Of a stretch of 64,000 bases of DNA, positions 42,337-51,537 are shown piece by piece. The translations under genes and the position numbers were made by a program. The notes beneath the pieces are model-generated. The model ran no database searches, had not been told where the DNA came from, and was given only the letters and a program-made list of their open reading frames with translations. Within the stretch, counting starts at the first letter, position 1. Each line of letters begins with the position of its first letter. The stretch comes from Pseudomonas frederiksbergensis (GTDB taxonomy: Bacteria; Pseudomonadota; Gammaproteobacteria; Pseudomonadales; Pseudomonadaceae). The stretch covers positions 326,150-390,149 of the forward strand of contig NZ_MOBP01000014.1 in the NCBI RefSeq assembly GCF_003732665.1, given 5' to 3'.

Positions 42337-43410
42337 ATGTTGAAGTTTCTCTGTGGTGTATTGCTGACGCTTGGCTCGGTCTTCGGACCCAGCGCCCAGG
42401 CGGCCTCAGTGTTGTTCCTTAATCCGGGCAGCACCACGGAAGCGTTTTGGATCAGCTATTCGCAATTCATGCAGGCGGCAGCCAAGGACTTGGGCATGGA
42501 GTTGCAGATTCTCTATTCCCAGCGCGAACCCGAACTCACCATCGCCCAGGCCCGCGAGGCGTTGCAGGGGCCGCATCGTCCGGATTATCTGCTGTTCGCC
42601 AACGAACAATACGTCGCTCCGCAAATCTTGCGCCTGGCCCAGGACAGCGGGGTGAAGCTGTTCATGGTCAATGCATCGCTGACCGACAACCAACTGAGCC
42701 TGCTGGGCGACCGCCCGGATCGCGTGGGCAGCCTGGTGCCCAACGACGAGGAGGGCGGCTACTTGATGCTTCAGGAGCTGATTCGCCAGCATCCGCCGGT
42801 ACAACCGGGGCAATCCATCGAGTTGCTGGCGTTTTCCGGGCTGAAGATCACCCCGTCGGCACAACTGCGGGAAAAAGGCATGCTGCGAGCCTTGGCCGAA
42901 CACCCGGAAGTGCGTTTGCGGCAACTGGTCTACAGCGGCTGGACCCGTGAGCGCGCCTATGAGCAGGCGCGGTTGTTGTTCCAGCGCTACCCGAAGGTCA
43001 CGCTGGTGTGGTCGGCCAATGACGAAATGGCGTTCGGCGCCATGCAGGCGTTTGCGGAGGCTGGAGGCACGCCGGGCAGGGATGCGTGGTTCAGCGCCTT
43101 CAATACCTCACCGCAGGCGCTCAAAGCCATGGTTGATGGACGCTTGAGCGTCTTGCTCGGCGGGCATTTCACCTTGGGTGGCTGGGCGATGGTGGAGTTG
43201 CATGACATCGATCAGGGCGTAGACCTGAACCGTTACGGCGGGCGTGACCGGCAGATTCCGCTGTTGCAACTGATCGACAAGGCCCAGGCCAAGCGAATGC
43301 TGGCCATGGGCGATGCACCGGATTACGGCGTGAACTTCCGGCACCTGTCGGCCAAGGGGCGACCGACGTCCTATCGGTATCCCTTCAGTCTGCAAACGTT
43401 GATGCATTGA
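42337..43410 (+). CDS. ABC sugar-type periplasmic substrate-binding protein
   Basis: 357 residues. Sec signal peptide (LKFLCGVLLTLGSVFGPSAQAA, cleavage after AQA) and a Peripla_BP_4-type fold (SVLFLNPGSTTEAFWISYSQFMQAAAKDLGMELQILYSQ, PDYLLFANEQYVAPQILRLAQDSGVKLFMVNAS, VTLVWSANDEMAFGAMQAFAEAGG). No permease or ATPase gene adjoins, so it may serve a sensor protein rather than a transporter, as LuxP-like proteins do. TATAAT at 42301-42306 lies 30 bases before ATG 42337, but a matching -35 is not evident. It converges with the DUF2970 gene, leaving 7 bases between stops. Confidence 0.85.
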   Translation: MLKFLCGVLLTLGSVFGPSAQAASVLFLNPGSTTEAFWISYSQFMQAAAKDLGMELQILYSQREPELTIAQAREALQGPHRPDYLLFANEQYVAPQILRLAQDSGVKLFMVNASLTDNQLSLLGDRPDRVGSLVPNDEEGGYLMLQELIRQHPPVQPGQSIELLAFSGLKITPSAQLREKGMLRALAEHPEVRLRQLVYSGWTRERAYEQARLLFQRYPKVTLVWSANDEMAFGAMQAFAEAGGTPGRDAWFSAFNTSPQALKAMVDGRLSVLLGGHFTLGGWAMVELHDIDQGVDLNRYGGRDRQIPLLQLIDKAQAKRMLAMGDAPDYGVNFRHLSAKGRPTSYRYPFSLQTLMH

Positions 43411-43417
43411 AACCGCT

Positions 43418-43636
43418 TCAAACCCCTGCCAGCAGCAACACCAGTTTGACGATGCCGAACAGCGACAGCGCAAACACCGCCGTGAACAAAATCCCCAGAA
43501 TCACGAAATGACTCGGCTTGCCGTGAGTGAAGTCCCGCGCACGGTTCTTCCCGCTCTGCACCCCGAAAGCCGCAGCGACCACGCTGTGCAGCATCTGCCA
43601 TAAGGTCGGCGGTTTGTTGTCGACTGGATCGTCCAT
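43418..43636 (-). CDS. DUF2970 small membrane protein
   Basis: 72 residues. Conserved soluble start (LWQMLHSVVAAAFGVQSGKNRARDFTHG) and one C-terminal membrane helix (FVILGILFTAVFALSLFGIVKLVLLL), the DUF2970 pattern. GAGGGA precedes ATG 43636; translation further upstream would read REPIN sequence. No known function. Confidence 0.85.
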   Translation of the reverse strand: MDDPVDNKPPTLWQMLHSVVAAAFGVQSGKNRARDFTHGKPSHFVILGILFTAVFALSLFGIVKLVLLLAGV

Positions 43637-43727
43637 AAATCCCTCGTCATGTTTGTGTGTCAGGCAAGCATAGACAATGCAGGGGATTCCTGTAGGAGCC
43701 GGGTATTTTTGATCGCCCCCAAACCCC

Positions 43728-43817
43728 TGTGGGAGCGGGCTCGCTCGCGAAGGGGCCGTAACATCCAACAACTTCGTTGACTGTTCCACCGCTTTCGCGA
43801 GCAAGCCCGCTCCCACA
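43728..43817. repeat. REPIN array, unit 1
   Basis: First of three REPINs in about 360 bases. Spacer text TAACATCCAACAACTTCGTTGACTG is shared in part with the next two units. Confidence 0.92.
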
Positions 43818-43862
43818 ATTGATCAATGTAGAACCGGGTATTTGTAAACGCCACAAAGCCCC

Positions 43863-43953
43863 TGTAGGAGCAAGGCTTGCCCGCGAAGGGGCCATCACAT
43901 TCAACACCTTCGTTGACTGTTCCACCGCTTTCGCGAGCAAGCCCGCTCCCACA
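43863..43953. repeat. REPIN array, unit 2 (mixed arms)
   Basis: Left arm is the GTAGGAGCAAGGCTTGCCCGCGA subtype, right arm the GCGAGCAAGCCCGCTCCCAC subtype, so this unit joins two subfamilies. Confidence 0.92.
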
Positions 43954-43998
43954 ATTGATCGGTGTTGAACCGAGTATTTTTGATCGCCCCCAAACCCC

Positions 43999-44088
43999 TG
44001 TGGGAGCGGGCTTGCTCGCGAAGAGGCCATCACATTCAACATCTCCGTTGACTGTTCCACCGCTTTCGCGAGCAAGCCCGCTCCCACA
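43999..44088. repeat. REPIN array, unit 3
   Basis: Third unit, ending 7 bases before the metH stop. Linkers between units share TATTTTTGATCGCCCCCAAA, showing duplication of unit plus linker. Confidence 0.92.
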
Positions 44089-44095
44089 AGTTTTG

Positions 44096-47000
44096 TCAGT
44101 TGTCGTACCCGAGGTTCGGCGCCAGCCAACGTTCGGTCACGCTCAGTTCCTGGCCTTTGCGCGAGGTGTAGCTCTGCACCTGGTCTTTGTCGATCTTGCC
44201 TACGGCGAAGTATTGCGCCTGCGGATGCGCGAAGTACCAGCCGCTGACCGCCGCTGCCGGGAACATCGCGTAGTGTTCGGTGAGGAACACGCCGCTGCGG
44301 CCGGCCTGCATTTCGCTGGCTTCTGGGTCGAGCAGGGCGAACAGCGTGCCTTTCTCGGTGTGATCCGGGCAGGCCGGGTAGCCAGGGGCAGGGCGGATGC
44401 CGGTGTATTGCTCTTTGATCAGCGCCTCGTTGTCCAGCGTCTCGTCCTTGGCATAACCCCAGTGTTCTTTACGCACTTGCTGGTGCAACCACTCGGCGCA
44501 GGCTTCGGCCAAACGGTCGGCCAGGGCCTTGACCATGATCGAGTTGTAATCGTCACCCGCGTCCTGATACGCCTTGGCCACTTCTTCGGCGCCGATGCCG
44601 GCGGTGGTGATGAAACCACCCACGTAGTCGGTGATTTCGCTGTCCTTCGGTGCGACGAAGTCGGCCAGGGAGAAGTTCGGCTTGCCGTCGGTCTTGATGA
44701 TCTGCTGACGCAAGTGATGCAGTTTGGCGATCGGCTTGCCGTCGTCGCCGTAGACTTCGATGTCATCCTCGCGCACCTGATTGGCCGGCCAGAAACCGAA
44801 CACCGCACGGGCGCTGATCAGTTTTTCGTCGATCAGCTTGGCGAGCATTTCCTGAGCATCGGCGTACAGCGAGGTCGCGGCTTCACCGACCACTTCGTCT
44901 TCGAGGATGCGCGGGAACTTGCCAGCCAGGTCCCAGGAGATAAAGAACGGCGTCCAGTCGATGTACTCGGCTAGCACCTTCAAATCGATGTTATCCAGCA
45001 CCCGCGAACCGGTGAATGTCGGTTTGACCGGCTCGTAAGTGCTCCAGTCAAACTGCGGCTTCTTGGCAATCGACGCCGGGTAGCTCAGGCGTTCGGTGCG
45101 GGCGCTGCGGTTGGCGGTGCGTTCGCGGACTTCGATGTATTCCAGGCGTGTCTTCTCGATGAAGGCCGGCTTCAATTCCTTGGACAGCAACTGCGTGGCC
45201 ACACCCACGGCGCGGGAGGCGTCGGTGACGTAGATCACCGCGTCATTGCTGTATTTCGGTTCGATTTTCACCGCGGTGTGTGCTTTGGAAGTGGTCGCAC
45301 CACCGATCATCAGCGGCAGGTGGAAGTCCTGGCGCTGCATCTCGCGAGCCACGTGAACCATTTCATCCAGCGACGGCGTGATCAGGCCGGACAGGCCGAT
45401 GATGTCGCACTTCTGCTCCTTGGCCACCTGCAGGATTTTCTCCGCCGGCACCATCACGCCGAGGTCGACGATGTCGTAGCCGTTACAGCCCAGCACCACG
45501 CCCACAATGTTCTTGCCGATATCGTGCACGTCACCTTTCACGGTGGCCATCAGGATCTTGCCCTTGGCTTCCGGCTTGTCGCCTTTTTCCAGTTCGATGA
45601 ACGGGATCAAGTGGGCCACGGCCTGCTTCATCACCCGGGCTGATTTCACCACTTGCGGCAGGAACATTTTGCCGGCGCCGAACAGGTCGCCGACGATGTT
45701 CATGCCGGACATCAGCGGGCCTTCGATTACTTCGATCGGGCGGCTGAACGACTGACGGGACTCTTCGGTGTCTTCAACAATGTGCGTGGTGATGCCCTTG
45801 ACCAGGGCATGTTCCAGCCGCTTGTTGACCGGCCAGCCGCGCCACTCTTCGGTCTCGGCTTCCTTGACGCTGCCGTCGCCCTTGTACTTGTCGGCGATGG
45901 CGAGCAGGGCGTCGGTGCCTTCCGGGGTGCGGTTGAGCACCACGTCTTCCACAGCGTCACGCAGCTCGGCCGGGATCTGGTCGTAGATCTCCAATTGGCC
46001 GGCGTTGACGATGCCCATGGTCAGGCCGTTGCGGATCGCATACAGCAGGAACACCGAGTGAATCGCCTCGCGCACCGGGTTGTTGCCCCGGAACGAGAAC
46101 GACACGTTGGACACGCCGCCGGAGGTCAGGGCATACGGCAGCTCGTCGCGGATGTAGGCACAGGCGTTGATGAAGTCGACGGCGTAGTTGTTGTGTTCTT
46201 CGATGCCGGTGGCGATGGCGAAGATGTTCGGGTCGAAGATGATGTCTTCCGGCGGGAAGCCGACTTCGTTGACCAGAATGTCGTAGGAGCGTTTGCAGAT
46301 TTCTTTCTTGCGTTTTTCGGTGTCGGCCTGGCCGGCTTCGTCGAACGCCATCACCACCACCGCAGCGCCGTAGCGCTTGCACAGTTTGGCGTGATGAATG
46401 AACTGCTCGACGCCTTCTTTCATGCTGATCGAGTTGACGATGCCCTTGCCCTGAATGCACTTGAGGCCGGCTTCGATCACTTCCCATTTGGAGGAGTCGA
46501 TCATGATCGGCACGCGGGAGATGTCCGGTTCACCCGCAATCAGATTGAGGAAGGTCACCATCGCCTTCTTCGAATCGAGCATCCCTTCGTCCATGTTGAT
46601 GTCGATCACCTGGGCGCCGGCTTCGACCTGCTGCAGGGCGACTTCCAGGGCTTCGGTGTAGTTGTCTTCACGGATCAGGCGGGCAAATTTGGCGGAACCG
46701 GTGATGTTGGTGCGCTCGCCGACGTTGATGAACAACGAGTTGCGGTCGATGGTGAACGGTTCCAGACCCGACAGGCGGCAAGCCTTCGGAATGTCCGGAA
46801 TTTCACGTGGTGCATAACCGGCCACGGCATTGGCGATGGCTTCGATGTGGCCCGGGGTGGTGCCGCAGCAACCGCCGACGATGTTGAGGAAGCCGCTTTG
46901 GGCGAATTCTTCGATGACCTTGGCGGTTTCCGCCGGCAGTTCGTCGTACTCGCCGAATTCGTTCGGCAGGCCGGCGTTCGGGTGCGCCGAGACGTGGGTG

Positions 47001-47806
47001 CCGGCCTTGTTCGACAGCTCTTCCAGGTACGGACGCAATTCGCTGGCGCCGAGGGCGCAGTTCAGGCCGACCGAGATGGGCTTGGCGTGGGCCACGGAGT
47101 TCCAGAACGCTTCGGTGGTCTGGCCCGACAGGGTGCGGCCGGAGGCGTCAGTGATGGTGCCGGAGATCATGATCGGCAACTCGATGCCCAACTCTTCGAA
47201 CACCCCTTGCACGGCGAAGATCGCGGCTTTGGCGTTCAAGGTGTCGAAAATGGTTTCGATCAGGATCAGGTCGGCGCCGCCTTCGATCAGGCCTTTGGTG
47301 GCCTCGGTGTAGTTTTCCACCAGTTCATCGAAGGTCACGTTGCGGTAGCCGGGGTTGTTCACGTCTGGCGACAGCGAGCAGGTGCGGCTGGTCGGGCCGA
47401 GCACGCCGGCGACGAAGCGCGGCTTGTCCGGGTTCTCGAGGGTTTTCGCATCGGCCACCTTGCGCGCCAGGCGAGCGCCTTCTACGTTCAGTTCGTAGGC
47501 CAGTTCTTCCATGCCGTAGTCGGCCATGGAAATCCGGGTGGCGTTGAAGGTGTTGGTTTCCAGAATGTCGGCGCCGGCATCCAGGTAGGCTTTCTCGATG
47601 CCGCCAATCACGTCCGGACGGGTCAGTATCAGCAGGTCGTTGTTGCCCTTGACGTCGCTCGGCCAGTCGGCGAAGCGTTTGCCACGGTAATCCTGCTCTT
47701 CGAGCTTGTAGCTCTGGATCATCGTGCCCATGCCGCCGTCGAGAATCAGGATGCGCTCTTTGAGGGCGTGCTTGAGAGCTTGAAGGCGAACACTGCGATC
47801 GGACAT
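44096..47806 (-). CDS. metH: Cobalamin-dependent methionine synthase
   Basis: 1,236 residues, full length for MetH. Transfers a methyl group from 5-methyl-tetrahydrofolate through methylcobalamin to homocysteine. Domain order: homocysteine-binding barrel (1-350; ILDGGMGTMIQSYKLEEQDYRG, zinc cysteines in GLNCALGA and VGGCCGTTPGHI), pterin-binding barrel (about 355-640; NVGERTNITGSAKFARLI, EGAQ-type VIDINMDEGMLDS), B12 domain with base-off motif DVHDIGKNIVG (about 755) and cap, and the C-terminal AdoMet reactivation domain (about 900-1220; RPAPGYPACPDHTEK). ATG 47806 starts SDRSVRLQALKHALKERILILDGG as in relatives. No riboswitch was recognised in the short upstream gap. Confidence 0.97.
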   Translation of the reverse strand: MSDRSVRLQALKHALKERILILDGGMGTMIQSYKLEEQDYRGKRFADWPSDVKGNNDLLILTRPDVIGGIEKAYLDAGADILETNTFNATRISMADYGMEELAYELNVEGARLARKVADAKTLENPDKPRFVAGVLGPTSRTCSLSPDVNNPGYRNVTFDELVENYTEATKGLIEGGADLILIETIFDTLNAKAAIFAVQGVFEELGIELPIMISGTITDASGRTLSGQTTEAFWNSVAHAKPISVGLNCALGASELRPYLEELSNKAGTHVSAHPNAGLPNEFGEYDELPAETAKVIEEFAQSGFLNIVGGCCGTTPGHIEAIANAVAGYAPREIPDIPKACRLSGLEPFTIDRNSLFINVGERTNITGSAKFARLIREDNYTEALEVALQQVEAGAQVIDINMDEGMLDSKKAMVTFLNLIAGEPDISRVPIMIDSSKWEVIEAGLKCIQGKGIVNSISMKEGVEQFIHHAKLCKRYGAAVVVMAFDEAGQADTEKRKKEICKRSYDILVNEVGFPPEDIIFDPNIFAIATGIEEHNNYAVDFINACAYIRDELPYALTSGGVSNVSFSFRGNNPVREAIHSVFLLYAIRNGLTMGIVNAGQLEIYDQIPAELRDAVEDVVLNRTPEGTDALLAIADKYKGDGSVKEAETEEWRGWPVNKRLEHALVKGITTHIVEDTEESRQSFSRPIEVIEGPLMSGMNIVGDLFGAGKMFLPQVVKSARVMKQAVAHLIPFIELEKGDKPEAKGKILMATVKGDVHDIGKNIVGVVLGCNGYDIVDLGVMVPAEKILQVAKEQKCDIIGLSGLITPSLDEMVHVAREMQRQDFHLPLMIGGATTSKAHTAVKIEPKYSNDAVIYVTDASRAVGVATQLLSKELKPAFIEKTRLEYIEVRERTANRSARTERLSYPASIAKKPQFDWSTYEPVKPTFTGSRVLDNIDLKVLAEYIDWTPFFISWDLAGKFPRILEDEVVGEAATSLYADAQEMLAKLIDEKLISARAVFGFWPANQVREDDIEVYGDDGKPIAKLHHLRQQIIKTDGKPNFSLADFVAPKDSEITDYVGGFITTAGIGAEEVAKAYQDAGDDYNSIMVKALADRLAEACAEWLHQQVRKEHWGYAKDETLDNEALIKEQYTGIRPAPGYPACPDHTEKGTLFALLDPEASEMQAGRSGVFLTEHYAMFPAAAVSGWYFAHPQAQYFAVGKIDKDQVQSYTSRKGQELSVTERWLAPNLGYDN

Positions 47807-47961
47807 TTGGACTACTCGGAAAGACCATGACGAAGGGCCGGGATCATAGCAAACCTGTGCGCTTTTAGAGCATGCCAAGGTTTTGCATGAATATCGCTCA
47901 TGTTGGTGGCATTGGTAGACCGGTAGAATCGCGGCGTTTTTTCATGATCGGGACCAGGGAC

Positions 47962-50259
47962 ATGTCGTATCGCGTCGTCGTCAGCATTTTAATGCTGCTA
48001 TCAAGCTGGGGCGCCGCTGCGCAAAGTCCTGAAATTTCCGCTGCCATTTCCTATACCCGCGACATCCAACCGATCTTCACCGAAAAGTGCGTGGCCTGCC
48101 ATGCCTGCTACGACTCCGCTTGTCAGCTCAACCTGGGCAGTGGCGAAGGGGCGGCCCGTGGCGCGACCAAGATTCCGGTCTATGACGGCGAGCGCAGTGT
48201 CGCCGCCGCGCCGACCCGGCTGTTTTATGACGCTTTCGGCAAACGGGCCTGGCAGCACAAGGACTTCTATTCGGTCCTCGACGCCCAGGGCAGTCAGGCG
48301 GCGTTGATGGCGCGAATGCTGGAACTGGGCCACAAAACCCCGCTGACGCCCAACGCCAAGTTGCCGGAAGACATCGTGCTGGGCCTGAACCGGGAAAACA
48401 TGTGCGCGATGCCGGCGGAGTTCGACGGTTATGCCGGCGCCCACCCCAAAGAAGGCATGCCCCTGGCGGTGACCGGCCTGACCGATCAGCAATACCAGAC
48501 GTTGCAACGCTGGCTCGCCTCCGGGGCGCCGATTGATGAGCAAGGTTTGGTGCCTTCCGCGCAGGAAGCCTTGCAGGTGGTGCAATGGGAAAACCTGCTC
48601 AACGCCAACGGCTCTCGCGGCAGTCTAGTGGGGCGCTGGCTGTTTGAGCATTGGTTCCTGGCGCACATCTACTTCAAGGATGGCGAGCCGGGGCATTTTT
48701 TCCAGTGGGTACGTTCGCGCACGCCCACCGGGCAACCCATCGATCTGATCAACACCCGCCGCCCGAACGATGATCCCGGCACCCAGGTGTATTACCGGTT
48801 GTGGCCGGTGCAGGGCGTGATCGTGCAAAAGACCCACATCACCTACCCGCTGAGCGCGGCGAAGTTGTCGCGGGTCAAAAGTCTGTTTTTCAGCGGTAAC
48901 TGGCAGGTCAACGCCTTGCCGGGTTACGGCCCGGAACGCCGGGCCAATCCGTTCACCACGTTTGAAGCGATCCCGGCCCAGGCGCGCTATCAGTTTATGC
49001 TCGATAACGCCGAATACTTCGTTCGCACCTTTATTCGCGGCCCGGTGTGTCGTGGGCAGATCGCCACTGATGTGATCCGCGATAACTTCTGGGCGCTGTT
49101 CCAGGCCCCGGAGCACGACCTGTACATCACCGACCCGAACTACCGAGGCCAGGCCACACCGTTGCTGGCGATGCCGGGGCAGAATGACGATGTCGGCAGC
49201 GTGCTGGGCCTGTGGCACGACTACCGCGACAAGCGCAACGAATACGAAGCCCTGCGCCGGGACAGCTACGCCGATGCGCCGGCGCCGAGCTGGTCGACGT
49301 TGTGGGCCGGTAATGACAATGCTTTGTTGAGCATTTTCCGGCATTTCGACAGCGCTTCGGTGAACAAAGGCCTGATCGGTGACGTGCCGCAAACCATCTG
49401 GCTGTTCGATTACCCGCTGCTGGAACGCACGTATTACCAGTTGGCGGTCAACTTCGATGTGTTCGGCAACGTTTCCCACCAAGCCCAGACGCGCCTGTAT
49501 TTCGACCTGATCCGTAATGGCGCCGAGCAGAATTTCCTGCGCCTGATGCCCGCCGACTCCCGGAACGACTACCTCGACGATTGGTATCAGAGCAGCGGCA
49601 GGTTCAAGATGTGGCTGGATTACGAGTCCATCGACAATGACAAACCGACTGCGCTGAAACTCGACGAAAAAGACCCGAAACGCGACTTTGCCCTGCAGTT
49701 GCTGGCCCGTTACGGCGACCTCAATGCCAAGCCTGACCCGATCAACCGTTGCGACGGCGCCTATTGCTCGCGGCCGAATATTGATCCGGCATTGCAGAAC
49801 GCCGAACAAGCCCTGAGTCGCCTGGCGTCGCGACCGGCGGCGGGGTTGAAGGTCATCGATCAGTTGCCGGAAGCGACAATGCTGCGCATCGAAACTGTCA
49901 GCGGCAAGCGCGAGATCTACAGCCTGCTGCGCAACCGCGCCCATAGCAACGTGGCGTTCCTGCTCGGCGAATCCCTGCGCTATCAACCGGGGCTGGATAC
50001 CTTGACCATTTATCCGGGCGTGCTCAGCAGCTACCCGAACTTCATGTTCAACATCCCGGCGCATCAAGTGCCGGCGTTCGTGGACGCCATGGAAAACGCC
50101 AAGGATGCCCATCGCTTCGAGAAAATCGTTGAGCGTTGGGGGATTCGCCGCAGTCATCCGCAGTTCTGGTTTTACTTCCATGACCTGAGTACCTACGTCC
50201 ACGAGACGGATCCGGTGGAAGAGGGCGTGCTGGATATGAATCGGTACGAGAATCTTTGA
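47962..50259 (+). CDS. cti: Periplasmic fatty acid cis/trans isomerase (heme protein)
   Basis: 765 residues. Converts cis- to trans-unsaturated phospholipid acyl chains in place, a rapid membrane-stiffening response to solvents and heat in Pseudomonas. Signal peptide 1-21 (ILMLLSSWGAAAQS); cytochrome-c-type heme site Cys43-Val-Ala-Cys46-His47, followed by a further Cys-rich stretch (ACYDSACQL). The rest matches Cti (RNPFTTFEAIPA-like ANPFTTFEAIPAQARYQFMLDNAEYFVRTFIRGPVCRGQ, THITYPLS, WGIRRSHPQFWFYFHDLSTYVHETDPVEEGVLDMNRYENL). AGGGA precedes ATG 47962. Monocistronic, divergent from metH. Confidence 0.95.
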   Translation: MSYRVVVSILMLLSSWGAAAQSPEISAAISYTRDIQPIFTEKCVACHACYDSACQLNLGSGEGAARGATKIPVYDGERSVAAAPTRLFYDAFGKRAWQHKDFYSVLDAQGSQAALMARMLELGHKTPLTPNAKLPEDIVLGLNRENMCAMPAEFDGYAGAHPKEGMPLAVTGLTDQQYQTLQRWLASGAPIDEQGLVPSAQEALQVVQWENLLNANGSRGSLVGRWLFEHWFLAHIYFKDGEPGHFFQWVRSRTPTGQPIDLINTRRPNDDPGTQVYYRLWPVQGVIVQKTHITYPLSAAKLSRVKSLFFSGNWQVNALPGYGPERRANPFTTFEAIPAQARYQFMLDNAEYFVRTFIRGPVCRGQIATDVIRDNFWALFQAPEHDLYITDPNYRGQATPLLAMPGQNDDVGSVLGLWHDYRDKRNEYEALRRDSYADAPAPSWSTLWAGNDNALLSIFRHFDSASVNKGLIGDVPQTIWLFDYPLLERTYYQLAVNFDVFGNVSHQAQTRLYFDLIRNGAEQNFLRLMPADSRNDYLDDWYQSSGRFKMWLDYESIDNDKPTALKLDEKDPKRDFALQLLARYGDLNAKPDPINRCDGAYCSRPNIDPALQNAEQALSRLASRPAAGLKVIDQLPEATMLRIETVSGKREIYSLLRNRAHSNVAFLLGESLRYQPGLDTLTIYPGVLSSYPNFMFNIPAHQVPAFVDAMENAKDAHRFEKIVERWGIRRSHPQFWFYFHDLSTYVHETDPVEEGVLDMNRYENL

Positions 50260-50311
50260 TCGACTTTTGATGGCAGGCCGGTGTCGGATCTATAAGGCAC
50301 CGCCGAACCCC

Positions 50312-50401
50312 TGTGGGAGTGGGCTTGCTCGCGAAAGCGGCGTATCAGTCGACATTGATAGCGCCTGACTCACCGCCTTCGCGAGCAAGCCCGCTCCCAC
50401 A
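50312..50401. repeat. REPIN (inverted REP pair)
   Basis: Fills the gap between cti and the acyltransferase gene; left arm has GTGGGAGTGGGC (one mismatch). Confidence 0.9.
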
Positions 50402-50445
50402 AGGGGATTTGCGGTGATTTGCGAATCGCGCTCGGAGGGCGGTTG

Positions 50446-51480
50446 ATGTTGATTTCGGTACAAGCCCTGCGCTTCATCGCTGCCTGGGCGGTGGTCGGTC
50501 ACCATTTCATGCAGATTTTCTTCGACTTCCACGCCCGTGGGCCGGTGGGGCAGGCGTTTATCGACAAGGGCGCGGTGGGCGTGGACATCTTCTTCGTCAT
50601 CAGCGGCCTGGTGATTTTCCTGTCCACCGAGGGCAAATCCCTGCCGCCGATGCGATTCCTGTTGTATCGACTGTTCCGCATCGTCCCGGCGTATTGGCTG
50701 TACACCGCGCTGATGGCATTGGTGGTTGTATTCGCGCGGCCGGTTTTGCCTGATCAAACGGTGGATTGGTCGCATTTCCTGCTGTCGCTGTTGTTTATTC
50801 CTACGCAAAACCCCGGCGGTTACGGGATTTACCCAACGCTCAACGTCGGCTGGACCCTGAACTACGAAATGCTGTTTTACCTGCTGTTCGCCTGGGCGCT
50901 GCTGTTCCGCTTGCATTGGCGGTTATTGATCGTCGCCGCGCTGTTGTTCGCGGTGTGCCAGGCCTGGACCGGTTATGGCTGGGTCAGCGAGTTCTACCGT
51001 TCGGACATCGTTTATGAGTTCTTGCTGGGGATCGCACTCGGCATGATCTACCGCCAAGGCTGGATCAGGCCGGGATATTGGCTGCCGCTGCTGGGGATTG
51101 GCGGCGCATTGCTGATGATTTACCTGCTGCCACCGGTGCCACGCTTCCTAGCTTGGGGCTTGCCGAGTGCGGTGTTGGTGATGGCGTGCATCTCGCTGGA
51201 GCGTTATGTCGAGCATAACCGGGTGTTTGCGCTGCTCGGCAATTGTTCCTATTCGGTGTACCTGATGCACGTGCTGGTGCTGTCGGCCGGGGGATTTGTC
51301 GCACAACGTTATGGCGTAAATCCCTACGTGATGTTCGCCGTTTGCGCGGCGACTATCGGCGTTGCGTCCTGGGCAAGTTACGAATGGGTGGAAAAACGCA
51401 GCTATCGGTGGCTTAAAGAGTGGATTGACGGCGAAACGGCAACTCAACCGGCACCGGCTCTTTCCCGACAAAAATACTAG
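50446..51480 (+). CDS. Acyltransferase 3 (OafA/YrhL-like) membrane protein
   Basis: 344 residues, about ten membrane helices. The N-terminus carries the family motif around LRFIAAWAVVGHHFMQIFFDF, with the catalytic-site His in VGHH, then GAVGVDIFFVISGLVI and RLFRIVPAYWL, and WTLNYEMLFYLLF. Such enzymes acetylate or succinylate cell-surface sugars. No glycan gene cluster adjoins, so the target (O-antigen, exopolysaccharide, membrane glucan) is open. ATG 50446 is preferred; a TTG one codon earlier is possible. Confidence 0.88.
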   Translation: MLISVQALRFIAAWAVVGHHFMQIFFDFHARGPVGQAFIDKGAVGVDIFFVISGLVIFLSTEGKSLPPMRFLLYRLFRIVPAYWLYTALMALVVVFARPVLPDQTVDWSHFLLSLLFIPTQNPGGYGIYPTLNVGWTLNYEMLFYLLFAWALLFRLHWRLLIVAALLFAVCQAWTGYGWVSEFYRSDIVYEFLLGIALGMIYRQGWIRPGYWLPLLGIGGALLMIYLLPPVPRFLAWGLPSAVLVMACISLERYVEHNRVFALLGNCSYSVYLMHVLVLSAGGFVAQRYGVNPYVMFAVCAATIGVASWASYEWVEKRSYRWLKEWIDGETATQPAPALSRQKY

Positions 51481-51537
51481 GACTTTGTGCGGCGCGATGA
51501 TTGGCGTAAACTGCGCCCAAGCCTGCGAGGAGTTTCC

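Noticed and set aside
43728..44088. CRISPR-like regular repeats
   Set aside because: Units are inverted pairs of ~90 bases with related, not unique, spacers, and no cas genes are present; REPIN array fits better.
43647..44974. Open frames reading GSGLLAKAVEQST / SRASPLPQ repeats around 43.7-44.1 kb
   Set aside because: These are translations of the three REPINs, not genes.
45653..47830. 725-codon plus-strand frame opposite metH
   Set aside because: Antisense shadow; metH on minus is complete with all motifs.
47807..47961. SAH or cobalamin riboswitch upstream of metH
   Set aside because: The gap to cti is only 155 bases and no conserved aptamer core was found on the minus strand.
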